This document shows positions 33,658 to 42,119 of a stretch of 64,000 nt of DNA, in pieces; the first letter of the stretch is position 1, and every line of letters starts with the position of its first letter. A program made the translations under genes and the position numbers. The notes under the pieces are model-generated. The model ran no database searches. It was given only the letters and a program-made list of their open reading frames with translations, and was not told the DNA's origin. The stretch comes from Streptomyces triculaminicus (GTDB lineage Bacteria > Actinomycetota > Actinomycetes > Streptomycetales > Streptomycetaceae), in assembly GCF_017349075.1 (NCBI RefSeq), contig NZ_JAFMOF010000004.1, positions 558,001 to 622,000 of the forward strand, read 5' to 3'.

Positions 33658-33804
33658 GTTACGCCCGACACCGGCCCGGGGGAAAGCCTGGCGAAGGGCA
33701 GACGCAAGGGGTTTCCGGGCGGCACCGTCTCCCGACCGAAAAACCCCGGCACGACGAATTCCTTTCACACACCCCCTGCGGAAATATCTTTGATTCGAAT
33801 ATCC

Positions 33805-33896
<92 letters not shown>

Positions 33897-33937
33897 TCGC
33901 TCCCGGCCCCGGCCTCCCGGCGCCGTTCACAGGAACT

Positions 33938-33980
33938 ACATTGACATCCCGCTCTGATATCCGGCTGACGCACTGCTGAC
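33938..33980 (-). promoter_or_regulatory. SARP-type promoter for the second tRNA-like gene
   Basis: On the minus strand GTCAG (33980-33976), GTCAG (33969-33965) and ATCAG (33958-33954) lie 11 bp apart, with CAATGT (33943-33938) 10 bp after the last. The predicted RNA start is about 35 nt before the tRNA 5' end. Confidence 0.82.
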
Positions 33981-34070
33981 ATGCATTCAATCCGCCATAA
34001 TCCCTTCCGATTCACGCCCGGAACGTGCTCTACTCTCCCCATCGCAATTCTTCGAGAAGGGGACATCGAC

Positions 34071-35069
34071 GTGTCCGCAATTGTCGACGCGGACAGCCCG
34101 ATTCTGCGGGCCGTCCGTACGCACACCCAGGCGGAGAACGCCAGCTCGTTCCTGGCACTGAACACCGGCAACAGCGTATTCACGGTCCCGGACCTCGACG
34201 GCGTGATCGTCTACCGCCGGACGGGCCGGTACGCGGTCCAACTCGGCGGGCCTTTCGCCGCACCGGACGCGTACGACACCCTGCTCGACCGCTTCCACGA
34301 GCACGTCCGGGAACAGGGACTGCGGCCGGTCGGCGTGCAGCTGCAACGCCACGACGCCGAGCGCTATGCCGCCCGCGGATTCACCGTGAACCAGATGGGC
34401 GCGTCCTGGGCGGTGCGCCTCCCCGAATTCAGCCTGCGCGGCAGCCGCTTCATGCAGTTGCGCAACAAGATCTCGCGGGCGTTCCGCAACGGCCTGCAGG
34501 TCGAGGAGGTGCCCGCCGAGAACTGCCGCGAGGCCCTCGCCGCCATCGACAACGCCTGGCTGGGCTCGAAGGGGGAGCAGGCCCGCCCCCTGGAGTTCCT
34601 GGTCGGGCAGGTGGGTGGCGACGCCCAGCGGCACCGGCGGCTGTTCGTGGGAACGATCGACGACGCCCCGGTCGCCTACATCTCCTACTCCCCCGTCTTC
34701 GGCACCCGGGCCGGCTGGATGCACGACCTCAGCCGGCGCGTTCCCAGCGGCTCCCCCGGGCTGATGGAGGCCATCAACTCCTTCGCCATCGAGCGGTTCC
34801 GCGAGGAGGGGGTGGAGTGGCTGCACTTCGGCTTCACGCCCTTCACCGGCCTCGACGTGAGCAACGAACTTCCCGGTCACAGCCCCGCGTTCCAGTGGCT
34901 GATGCACTTCCTGTGGGAGCACGGCGAGGGGCTCTACCCGGCACAGACCCAGCTGACCTACAAGCACAAGTGGGCCCCCGACGCGACCCTCCCCGAGTAC
35001 GTCGCGTTCGACGGCGGGGCGTCCCTCGCGGCCTTCGCCCACATCTTCCGCGCCTGCAACGCGTTCTGA
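34071..35069 (+). CDS. DUF2156/MprF-like aminoacyl-tRNA-dependent transferase, VlmA-like
   Basis: A 332-residue protein with the double GNAT-like fold of the MprF C-terminal domain: VQLGGPFAAPDAYDTLLDRF in the first half; RFMQLRNKISRAFRNGLQVE, WLGSKGEQARPLEF and HDLSRRVPSGSPGLMEAINS in the second. MprF moves Lys from Lys-tRNA to lipid; VlmA of this family moves Ser from Ser-tRNA to isobutylhydroxylamine. The membrane flippase half is absent, as in VlmA. The GTG at 34071 follows GAAGGGGA. It is divergent from a tRNA-Ser-like gene across 174 bp. No SerRS gene is in the window, so the cellular enzyme or one outside must charge the tRNA. Confidence 0.87.
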   Translation: MSAIVDADSPILRAVRTHTQAENASSFLALNTGNSVFTVPDLDGVIVYRRTGRYAVQLGGPFAAPDAYDTLLDRFHEHVREQGLRPVGVQLQRHDAERYAARGFTVNQMGASWAVRLPEFSLRGSRFMQLRNKISRAFRNGLQVEEVPAENCREALAAIDNAWLGSKGEQARPLEFLVGQVGGDAQRHRRLFVGTIDDAPVAYISYSPVFGTRAGWMHDLSRRVPSGSPGLMEAINSFAIERFREEGVEWLHFGFTPFTGLDVSNELPGHSPAFQWLMHFLWEHGEGLYPAQTQLTYKHKWAPDATLPEYVAFDGGASLAAFAHIFRACNAF

Positions 35070-35109
35070 CCCACCGACCCGGCTCCGACCGGCCCGCAAG
35101 GAGGCAGTC

Positions 35110-35271
35110 ATGATCCAGGAGAGCAGCACCGACGTCCTGAGGCAGTCGATGGTCGACTACCTGATGCGCATCATCGGGCTTCCCGACGACGAGGCGCTCG
35201 CCCAAGAGGCGGACGACGTCGTACGCACCCTGGACGCCCGGCTCGAGGCCGAGCGGCACGCCGTGGCCTGA
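35110..35271 (+). CDS. Small acidic protein, 53 residues
   Basis: A short frame with a strong AAGGAGG site 7 bp before ATG, starting 40 bp after the VlmA-like gene. The product is acidic and helical in appearance (LRQSMVDYLMRIIGLPDDEA, then a second helix DDVVRTLDARLEAERHA). I recognise no family. Position and ribosome site suggest it is co-expressed with the transferase, possibly as a partner or carrier-like helper; it has no phosphopantetheine motif. Confidence 0.7.
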   Translation: MIQESSTDVLRQSMVDYLMRIIGLPDDEALAQEADDVVRTLDARLEAERHAVA

Positions 35272-35374
35272 CCGGATCCGCCGCAGCGGAAAGCCGGCGC
35301 GGAAGGCCGTCACAAAAAGCCGCCGCGAGCACGGTCTCGCGGAAATGCACCGCAACCCATCCGTCGCGTCGCTG

Positions 35375-35417
35375 GTCAGCCGATCATCAGCGCCGTATCA
35401 GCACAGCGCGGAAAGCT
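35375..35417 (+). promoter_or_regulatory. SARP-type promoter for the desaturase operon
   Basis: GTCAG (35375), ATCAG (35386) and ATCAG (35397) repeat every 11 bp, and AAAGCT (35412-35417) follows after 10 bp. The desaturase ATG is about 75 bp downstream of the expected start of RNA. Confidence 0.8.
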
Positions 35418-35497
35418 TCGCCGCAACTGTCCTGCCCGGAAATGGTTGCGGCCCCGCCGTTCCAGACCGGGCGCCTCGTCCAAGGGGAGCACACCCA

Positions 35498-36622
35498 ATG
35501 CAATCTCCGCACGTCGATCAAACGAAACCCGGGAACGTCACGTCGCTCGACGGGCGCCGTGACACCCCGGCCGCGGCCCAGGCGCCGCGCACCGGGGCCT
35601 CGGCCACATTCTCCGAGCTGCTGAAGAGGGTGAAGGCCGAAGGCCTGCTGAATCTCGATCCGCGTTATTACGCCTGGCGGCTGACGCTGAACACCACTTT
35701 GATCCTGGCCGGCCTCGGCGCCTTCTTCTTGATAGGCGACTCCTGGTGGCAGCTGCCGGTGGCGGTGTGGATGGGCCTGTGCGGCGGCCAGAGCGCCTTC
35801 ATGTGGCACGACGCCGGGCACAAGGCCATGTTCCGCAACAAGAAGGCCGCGTCGGCCGTGGGCTACTTCCACGCCAACTTTGTCAACGGCGTCAGCTACG
35901 GCTGGTGGGTCAACCACCACAACCGCCACCACAGCAACCCCAACCACCTGGACTTCGACCCCGACATCGGCCGGCGCACCGCCATCTTCGACATCAAGCA
36001 GTACGCCACCCGCAAGGGCACCCAGCGGTTCGTGGTGCGCTACCAGAGCGTCCTCTTCTTCGTGCTGCTGGTCCTCGAATCCTTCAAGATGCACAAGACC
36101 GCGGTGAAGTCGATCGCGCAGGGGCAGACGAAGAACCCGGTTCTGGAGTCCGTCCTGCTCGCGCTCCGGATCGCCATCTACCTGACGGCCGTCTTCACCC
36201 TGCTCTCGCCGGTGCTGGGCGTGGTGTTCATCCTGGTCCAGCAGGCCGCGCTCGGCGTCTACTTCGGCCTGATCTTCGCCCCCAACCACAAGGGCATGGC
36301 GGTCCGGGACGGCGAGGAGGAGACGCTGGACTGGCTGGAGCGCCAGGTGCTCACCTCGCGCAACATCCGCCCCTCCTGGTTCATCGACTTCCTCTACGGC
36401 GGCCTCAACTACCAGGTGGAGCACCACCTGTTCCCGGCCATGCCGCAGAAGAACCTGGCCCGGGCCCGCGAGCTCACCCGCGAGTACTGCGCCGAGCGCG
36501 GCGTCCCGTACCACGAGGTGGGGTTCTGGGCCTCCTACCGCGAGGTCGCCTCGTACCTCCACGAGGTCAGCGCGCCCGTACGCCGGGGTGAAGTGGACCG
36601 CGACGGCCGTCTGGCGGCCTGA
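35498..36622 (+). CDS. Membrane fatty acid desaturase
   Basis: A 374-residue integral diiron desaturase. The three histidine boxes are HDAGH (104-108), HHNRHH (140-145) and QVEHH (306-310), with hydrophobic spans at about 63-80, 84-101, 183-197 and 222-258. Such enzymes insert a cis double bond into acyl-CoA, acyl-ACP or acyl lipid chains. Its SARP-type promoter links it to the cluster, so the product chain is probably unsaturated, as in elaiomycin-type alkenyl azoxy compounds. An N-terminal tail of about 35 residues is probably cytosolic and disordered. The ATG at 35498 follows AAGGGGAG. Confidence 0.93.
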   Translation: MQSPHVDQTKPGNVTSLDGRRDTPAAAQAPRTGASATFSELLKRVKAEGLLNLDPRYYAWRLTLNTTLILAGLGAFFLIGDSWWQLPVAVWMGLCGGQSAFMWHDAGHKAMFRNKKAASAVGYFHANFVNGVSYGWWVNHHNRHHSNPNHLDFDPDIGRRTAIFDIKQYATRKGTQRFVVRYQSVLFFVLLVLESFKMHKTAVKSIAQGQTKNPVLESVLLALRIAIYLTAVFTLLSPVLGVVFILVQQAALGVYFGLIFAPNHKGMAVRDGEEETLDWLERQVLTSRNIRPSWFIDFLYGGLNYQVEHHLFPAMPQKNLARARELTREYCAERGVPYHEVGFWASYREVASYLHEVSAPVRRGEVDRDGRLAA

Positions 36623-36690
36623 TGCCGGGCGGCCGGCCACCGGGCCGGCCGCCTTTCCTCCCCGCCCCCGCCCAGGAGTCAACGTCCCCC

Positions 36691-38112
36691 ATGTCCGAGA
36701 TCACCATCACCAAGACCGGAACCCGGCCGGCCGCCGCCGCGTCGGTCGGCGAGCGGCTCGACCGCATGCCGATCACACCGGTCCATCGCAGGCTCACCGC
36801 CGTCGTCGGCGTCGGCCTGCTCTTCGACACCTTCGAGAACAACCTCTCGGGGACCGTCTCCAAGGTCCTCCAGAACGACTTCGCCTTCGGGGCCACGACG
36901 CTCAAGCTGGTCCTGGCCTCGGCCTTCATCGGGCAGTTCATCGGCTCGCTCGTGCTGGGCCGGGTCGCGGACCGGTACGGCCGCCGCCGGGCGTTCCTGA
37001 TCAACCTCGCCCTCTACTCGGGCTTCTCCCTGCTGGGCGCGTTCTCGCCGAACGCCACCTGGCTGATCGTCACCCGGTTCCTGGCGGGCATCGGCATCGG
37101 CGCCGAGCAGTCGCTGTCGGACATCTACCTGGCGGACGTCCTGCCCGCGTCCAAGCGCGGCAGATACACCGCCTGGGCCTACACGATCGCCTTCTGCGGT
37201 GTACCCGCCGTGGGCTTCGCGGCGTTGTGGCTGGTCCCCCTGTCACCGCTGGGGATCGACGGCTGGCGCTGGCTGTTCATCGCCGGGTCGCTCGGCTCCG
37301 CGGTGGTGTGGATCCTGCGCCGCCGGCTGATCGAGTCCCCGCGCTGGCTCGCCGCGGTGGGCCGGCGCGAGGAGGCCGAGCGTCTGGTGGCCGCCATGGA
37401 GGCCGAGATCCCCGCCGCCGCCCGCACCACCACCGCCACCGCGCCGGCCCCGGCGCCGGTCCCGGCGGCCGAGGGGCCCGTCGCCGACGGCCCGGCCCCG
37501 GAGAAGCCACGGCTGAGCTCGGTGTTCCGGGCGCCCTTCCGCCGCCGCACGATCATGCTCTGGCTCGTCTGCGTCCTGTCGGTCGTCGGCTACTACGGCT
37601 TCGGCTCGCTCGCCCCGCAGATCCTGGCCGCCAAGGGATACGGCATCGTGGCCGGACTGGGCTACACGGCGCTGTCGTTCCTGGGCTACCCCATCGGCTC
37701 CGCCCTCTCCCTCCCGGTCATCGACCGCGTGGAACGCAAGGTGCTGGTCGCGCTCTCCGCCGGCGCGATGGTGCTGACCGGCCTCGGCTTCGCCTACGCC
37801 GGATCCCCGCCGCTGCTGGTCCTGTCCGGGTTCGGATACACGCTCGCCAGCAACGTCTTCGCCAACGTCTCCCACGTCTACATGGCCGAGCAGTACCCCA
37901 CCGCGATCCGCGCGGCCGCCTCCGGCCTCGCGTACTCGCTGTCCAAACTCAGCGCCGCCGCCCTGCCGTTCGCCCTGCTGCCGGTGCTGGATTCCTACGG
38001 GGCCGGGCCGCTCTTCGGCGTGATCGCCGCGGCCATGTCGCTGCTGGCCGTGACCGTGCTGGTCCTCGGCGAGCGCACCACGGGCGAGTCCGTGGACCGC
38101 CCCTCGTCCTGA
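36691..38112 (+). CDS. MFS transporter, metabolite:H+ symporter type
   Basis: A 473-residue transporter with 12 predicted helices and the sugar/metabolite-porter signatures GRVADRYGRRRAF after helix 2 and RFLAGIGIGAEQSLSDIYLADVLP in helix 4. The central loop is long and rich in Ala and Pro (about 230-275). These carriers usually import organic acids, sugars or aromatic compounds, and some export. It lies 68 bp after the desaturase on the same strand, so it shares that promoter; it may move the product or an intermediate. It is distinct from the DHA2 pump at 1229. The ATG at 36691 has AGGAG somewhat far upstream. Confidence 0.88.
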   Translation: MSEITITKTGTRPAAAASVGERLDRMPITPVHRRLTAVVGVGLLFDTFENNLSGTVSKVLQNDFAFGATTLKLVLASAFIGQFIGSLVLGRVADRYGRRRAFLINLALYSGFSLLGAFSPNATWLIVTRFLAGIGIGAEQSLSDIYLADVLPASKRGRYTAWAYTIAFCGVPAVGFAALWLVPLSPLGIDGWRWLFIAGSLGSAVVWILRRRLIESPRWLAAVGRREEAERLVAAMEAEIPAAARTTTATAPAPAPVPAAEGPVADGPAPEKPRLSSVFRAPFRRRTIMLWLVCVLSVVGYYGFGSLAPQILAAKGYGIVAGLGYTALSFLGYPIGSALSLPVIDRVERKVLVALSAGAMVLTGLGFAYAGSPPLLVLSGFGYTLASNVFANVSHVYMAEQYPTAIRAAASGLAYSLSKLSAAALPFALLPVLDSYGAGPLFGVIAAAMSLLAVTVLVLGERTTGESVDRPSS

Positions 38113-38166
38113 CACCCCCCTCCGCCCGCCACCCCGCATCCGCACGAGAACAGGGAACCGATCGCC

Positions 38167-38937
38167 ATGAGCAGCACACTCGCCGGGAAGCGCGTCCTCG
38201 TCACCGGCGTCCTCACCGAGTCCTCGATCGCCTTCCAGGCCGCGAAGATCGCCCAGAACGAGGGCGCCGAGGTCATCCTGACCGGCTTCGGCCGGCTCGC
38301 GCTCGTCGAGCGCATCGCCCAGCGCCTGCCCAAGCCCGCGCCGGTCATCGAGCTGGACGTCACCGATCAGGAGCACCTCGACGGGCTCGCCGACAAGGTC
38401 CGTGAGCACCTGGGCGAGGGCGTCGCTCTCGACGGCGTCGTGCACTCCATCGCCTTCGGCCCGCAAGGCGTCTTCACCTTCCTGGACGCCTCCTGGGAGG
38501 ACGTCTCCACGGCGGTGCAGGTCTCGGCGTACTCCTACAAGTCGCTGTCGATGGCCCTGCTGCCGCTGATGCGCGAGGGCGCCTCGATCGTGGGTCTGAC
38601 CTTCGACGCGCAGATCGCCTGGCCGAAGTACGACTGGATGGGTGTGGCCAAGGCCGCCCTGGAGTCCACCAACCGCTACCTCGCGCGCGATCTGGGCCCC
38701 AAGGGCATCCGCTGCAACCTGGTCTCGGCCGGCCCCATCAAGTCGATGGCCGCCAAGTCCATCCCGGGCTTCGAGGAGCTCGCGGACGTGTGGAACCACC
38801 GCGCCCCCATCGGCTGGGACCTCACCGACCCCGAGCCGGCCGGCCGCGGCGTCGTCGGTCTGCTGTCGGACTTCTTCCCCCGCACCACGGGCGAGATCGT
38901 CCACGTCGACGGCGGCGTGCACATGATGGGCGCCTAG
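38167..38937 (+). CDS. fabI: Enoyl-ACP reductase FabI
   Basis: A 256-residue NADH-dependent enoyl-ACP reductase of the SDR fold, with the FabI/InhA nucleotide segment GKRVLVTGVLTESSIAF and the catalytic pair Tyr155 and Lys162 in KYDWMGVAKAALEST. It reduces trans-2-enoyl-ACP in fatty-acid synthesis. At the end of the desaturase-transporter unit it may complete the dedicated chain-building set, or be a spare, inhibitor-tolerant copy. A 28-bp copy of its 3' end recurs 120 bp downstream (39030-39057). Streptomyces normally has one fabI next to a fabG; no fabG is adjacent here. Confidence 0.92.
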   Translation: MSSTLAGKRVLVTGVLTESSIAFQAAKIAQNEGAEVILTGFGRLALVERIAQRLPKPAPVIELDVTDQEHLDGLADKVREHLGEGVALDGVVHSIAFGPQGVFTFLDASWEDVSTAVQVSAYSYKSLSMALLPLMREGASIVGLTFDAQIAWPKYDWMGVAKAALESTNRYLARDLGPKGIRCNLVSAGPIKSMAAKSIPGFEELADVWNHRAPIGWDLTDPEPAGRGVVGLLSDFFPRTTGEIVHVDGGVHMMGA

Positions 38938-39029
38938 CACCCACTCGCCGGGCGGAGTCCGGCGCAGCGGTCCGAAGCCTGTGAGGCCCCCCAGGGCCGA
39001 TCAGTGCGAGGGCGGCGTGCAGAAACGGT

Positions 39030-39057
39030 CGGCGGCGTACACATGATGGGCGCCTGA
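39030..39057 (+). pseudogene. Remnant of a fabI 3' end
   Basis: Twenty-five of 28 bases match the fabI end at 38910-38937, including the codons for the C-terminal His-Met-Met-Gly-Ala and a stop (TGA in place of TAG). The bases upstream do not match. It looks like the tail of an earlier fabI copy left after recombination, near the change from cluster to core genes. Confidence 0.75.
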
Positions 39058-39069
39058 GCGTACGTCCGG

Positions 39070-39106
39070 AACCCGGCCCCCGGCGGCTGCCGCCGAGGGC
39101 CGGGTT
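39070..39106 (+). terminator. Hairpin after the fabI region
   Basis: AACCCGGCCC and CGGCGG (39070-39086) pair with CCGCCG and GGGCCGGGTT (39090-39106), with one C-A mismatch and a 3-nt loop. Confidence 0.7.
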
Positions 39107-39143
39107 CGTGCGTGTGCGGGGTGAGCCACTAGAGTGACGCTCC

Positions 39144-39821
39144 GTGGCTGCACGACCATTGAACGAGATCGTCGAACCGGGCTGGGCCAAGGCGTTGGAG
39201 CCGGTGGCCGGGCGCGTCGCCGCGATGGGCGACTTCCTGCGGGCCGAGATCGGCGCGGGCCGGACCTATCTGCCCTCGGGGGCGAACGTGCTGCGGGCCT
39301 TCCAGCAGCCGTTCGACGACGTGAGGGTGCTGATCGTGGGGCAGGATCCCTACCCCACCCCCGGCCACGCGGTCGGACTCAGCTTCTCCGTGGCGCCCGA
39401 GGTGCGCCCGCTGCCCGGCAGCCTGGAGAACATATTCCGTGAACTGCACACCGACCTCGGCCTGCCCCGGCCGTCCAACGGCGACCTGACGCCGTGGACG
39501 CGACAGGGCGTCCTGCTGCTCAACAGGGCGCTGACCACGGCCCCTCGCAAGCCCGCCGCGCACCGCGGCAAGGGGTGGGAAGAGGTCACCGAGCAGGCGA
39601 TCCGCGCGCTGGTGGCGCGCGGCCGCCCCATGGTGGCGGTGTTGTGGGGGCGCGACGCGCGCAATCTGCGGCCGCTGCTGGAGGGGGTGCCGTGCGTGGA
39701 GTCCGCGCACCCCTCGCCCATGTCCGCGGACCGCGGCTTCTTCGGCTCACGGCCCTTCAGCCGGGCCAACGACCTTCTGACGCGCCAGGGTTCGGCCCCG
39801 GTGGACTGGCAGCTGCCCTGA
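39144..39821 (+). CDS. ung: Uracil-DNA glycosylase, family 1
   Basis: A 225-residue base-excision repair enzyme that removes uracil from DNA. The water-activating loop is GQDPYPTPGHAVGLSFSV near residues 66-83, and the minor-groove loop HPSPMSADRGFFGSRPFS lies near 190-207 with the catalytic histidine. Both are canonical. The gene starts with GTG at 39144 after a terminator and marks the change to core chromosomal genes. Streptomyces often carry two family-1 copies; which one this is cannot be told here. Confidence 0.95.
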   Translation: MAARPLNEIVEPGWAKALEPVAGRVAAMGDFLRAEIGAGRTYLPSGANVLRAFQQPFDDVRVLIVGQDPYPTPGHAVGLSFSVAPEVRPLPGSLENIFRELHTDLGLPRPSNGDLTPWTRQGVLLLNRALTTAPRKPAAHRGKGWEEVTEQAIRALVARGRPMVAVLWGRDARNLRPLLEGVPCVESAHPSPMSADRGFFGSRPFSRANDLLTRQGSAPVDWQLP

Positions 39822-39890
39822 CCCCGTCCGGAGCGGTAGGGTGCGCGCCATGTCGCTTCGTACGGGCGCGCACCGCGCCCACGGCCACGG

Positions 39891-40889
39891 GTGACCGGCG
39901 CCGTGGCGGCCGTCCCCGGCGTGGCCGGGCATGTCCTGGGAGTCGACTCCGGGGGCTCGGGCCTGCGGGTCGCCCTGGCTCCGGCCGGCGCCGGCGGGCA
40001 AACCCTGACCTGGTCCTCGCCGGTGCCGGTGACCATCGGCGGGCGCGGCATCGACGCGCGGTCCCTGCTCGGGAGCGTGCTGCCCGCGGCGGACGGGCTG
40101 CTGCGCGAGGCGGGCGCCCGGGGCTGCGTCGCCGTCTGTGTGGGGGCGGCCGGGATGGCCATGCTCGGGGACGATCTGCGGGCCGTGCTGCCCGCCGCCC
40201 TGCGCGACGCGCTGGGGACGGACCACCTCGCCCTGGCCTCCGACGCCGTGACCGCCTACGCGGGCGCCCTGGGGCAGCGGCCCGGCGTCGTCGTCGCGGC
40301 CGGCACCGGGCTCGTCGCCCTCGGCACGGACCTGTCGGCGGGAAGCGGCTGGCGGCGCGCGGACGGCTGGGGTCATCTGCTCGGCGACTGCGGGGGCGGG
40401 GCCTGGATCGGCCGGGCCGGGCTCGAGGCGGCGCTGCGCGCGTACGACGGCCGGGCGGAGGGCTCGCCGGCGCTGCTGGCCCGCGCCGAGGCGGTGTTCG
40501 GGCCGGCTCCCGGGCTTCCCGGGCTGCTCTACCCGCGGCCGGACCGGCCCGCGGTGCTCGCCTCCTTCGCCCCGGAGGTGGGGCGCCTCGCCCCCGGCGA
40601 CCCGGTCGCCGCCGGCATCCTGCGCGCGGCCGCCCGTCACATCGCCGCGGCGGCCGCGGCGGCGTGTCCGGCGCCGGCGGCGGACGTGGCGCTGACCGGT
40701 GGCCTGTTCGGCCTGGGCGAGCAGTTGATCACGCCATTGCGGAATGAGTTGCGATTGCAAATTCCTCGGGCCCGGCAGGTCGCCGCCGAGGGTGATCCAC
40801 TGGTCGGCGCGATGACCTTGGCCACGGCACTCGCGAGGAACGATCTGAGGCTTCCCGTCGACGACACGCTGCTCCGGGTCGTTTGCTGA
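39891..40889 (+). CDS. N-acetylglucosamine-kinase-like (BadF/BadG family) sugar kinase
   Basis: A 332-residue ASKHA-fold kinase. The first phosphate loop is LGVDSGGSGLRVALAP, the second is VVVAAGTGLVALG, and the segment GWGHLLGDCGGGAWIGRAGL is characteristic of the N-acetylglucosamine kinase branch. It would phosphorylate an amino sugar in the cytosol. The GTG at 39891 gives the whole fold. It lies 69 bp after ung on the same strand. The sugar specificity is not established. Confidence 0.88.
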   Translation: MTGAVAAVPGVAGHVLGVDSGGSGLRVALAPAGAGGQTLTWSSPVPVTIGGRGIDARSLLGSVLPAADGLLREAGARGCVAVCVGAAGMAMLGDDLRAVLPAALRDALGTDHLALASDAVTAYAGALGQRPGVVVAAGTGLVALGTDLSAGSGWRRADGWGHLLGDCGGGAWIGRAGLEAALRAYDGRAEGSPALLARAEAVFGPAPGLPGLLYPRPDRPAVLASFAPEVGRLAPGDPVAAGILRAAARHIAAAAAAACPAPAADVALTGGLFGLGEQLITPLRNELRLQIPRARQVAAEGDPLVGAMTLATALARNDLRLPVDDTLLRVVC

Positions 40890-40996
40890 TCACATCTGCG
40901 CTTATCGTATGAGCCATCGAATAAAACCGGACAGACGTTGTTCAGTTACCCCCCGCCCGAACGTCCGAGCTCCATGAACGACTAACATGCGGCGCC

Positions 40997-41932
40997 ATGA
41001 GTTCCCCCACAGGGCCCGTGTCCGGCCTGCCTGTACGAATGCCACGTCCCCGCCAGCCAGGGCGGCATCGGCGGCCGGAGCCCCTGGCCGCACCGGTCGG
41101 GGCGCCCCCGCTGGTGCTCGCCGTGCCCGGCACCCCCGACCTCGCCACGCGCCGCCTCGCCGAGGAGATCCTGAGCATCGCCCGCTCCGAGCTCCCCGGA
41201 CTCGACGCGCGCGTCGGCTACGTGGACGCTGAGGCGGACAGCGAGGGCTTCCCGCCCCTGGACGCCGTCCTGGCCTACGCGGCCTCCCAGCACGCCGCTC
41301 GCGCGAGCGAAGCGCGCGAAGAGGAGTCCGCCGAGGACATCTGGGCCCAGGCGCCGGACGCCGTCGTGGTGCCGCTGCTCGCCGGACCGGACAGCGCCGC
41401 CCTGCGGCGGATACGTCAGTCCGTCATGAACAGCGGATCCGCGAGCGAGCTCACGGACACGCTCGGCCCGCACCCGCTGCTCGCCGAGGCGCTGCACGTC
41501 CGCCTCTCCGAGGCCGGCCTGGCCCGCGCCGACCGCGCTCGACTGTTCACAGTCGCAACGGCAGCCGATGGAATCGTGCTCGCGACGGTCGGCGGCGACG
41601 AGGCCGTGCAGGCCGCCGGCATCACCGGCATGCTGCTCTCCGCCCGCCTCGCCGTGCCGGTGCTGGCCGCCGCGCTCGACGAGGACGGTGCCATCGCCCG
41701 CGCCGCCGAGCAGCTGCAGGGCTCCGGTTCGCGGAACCTGGCGCTCGCCCCCTGCCTGATCGGGCCCGAGGTCGACGAGACGCTGACGGCGATGGCCGCC
41801 AAGGAGGCGGGCTGTGCGGCGGCCGAGCCGCTCGGCGCGTACCCGGCCGTCGGCAAGCTCGTGCTGGCCAAGTACGCCTCGGTGCTCGGGATCGCCACCC
41901 AGCCGTCGCCTCAGGGCGCCTCGGCCCACTGA
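40997..41932 (+). CDS. CbiX/sirohydrochlorin-chelatase-like protein without catalytic His motif
   Basis: A 311-residue protein with two chelatase-like alpha/beta halves: PPLVLAVPGTPDLATRRLAEE begins the first and PDAVVVPLLAGPDSAALRR follows; GPHPLLAEALHVRLSEAGL begins the second part, which also carries VPVLAAALDEDGAI. In active CbiX proteins the first strand ends in a His-Gly-(Ser/Thr) motif; here it is PGT, so the metal-inserting histidine is missing. It may be a structural relative with another role. The N-terminal 35 residues are basic and proline-rich. Confidence 0.8.
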   Translation: MSSPTGPVSGLPVRMPRPRQPGRHRRPEPLAAPVGAPPLVLAVPGTPDLATRRLAEEILSIARSELPGLDARVGYVDAEADSEGFPPLDAVLAYAASQHAARASEAREEESAEDIWAQAPDAVVVPLLAGPDSAALRRIRQSVMNSGSASELTDTLGPHPLLAEALHVRLSEAGLARADRARLFTVATAADGIVLATVGGDEAVQAAGITGMLLSARLAVPVLAAALDEDGAIARAAEQLQGSGSRNLALAPCLIGPEVDETLTAMAAKEAGCAAAEPLGAYPAVGKLVLAKYASVLGIATQPSPQGASAH

Positions 41933-42042
41933 CGCACGCCGCGGCCGGTCCCACCGCGCCGCCCGTGCGCCCGTGAGCCGCGCGTACGCCCAGGAGCCCG
42001 GCAGACGCCCGGGAGCCCGTACGTCGCGTGAACGCCCGCCTC

Positions 42043-42074
42043 TGGAGGGGCCTCCGTCACAGGAGGCCCCTCCA
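42043..42074. terminator. Hairpin between convergent genes
   Basis: TGGAGGGGCCTCC (42043-42055) pairs perfectly with 42062-42074 across a 6-nt loop, between the CbiX-like (plus) and lactonase-like (minus) genes. Confidence 0.75.
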
Positions 42075-42119
42075 GGCGTTCCGGGCCCGGTAGCTCCCGC
42101 CCCGGTGTGCGGGGCGCCG

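Noticed and set aside
39891..41932. Sugar kinase and chelatase-like genes as part of the azoxy cluster
   Set aside because: They lie beyond the fabI tail remnant and a terminator, have no SARP-type repeats, and look like core genes.
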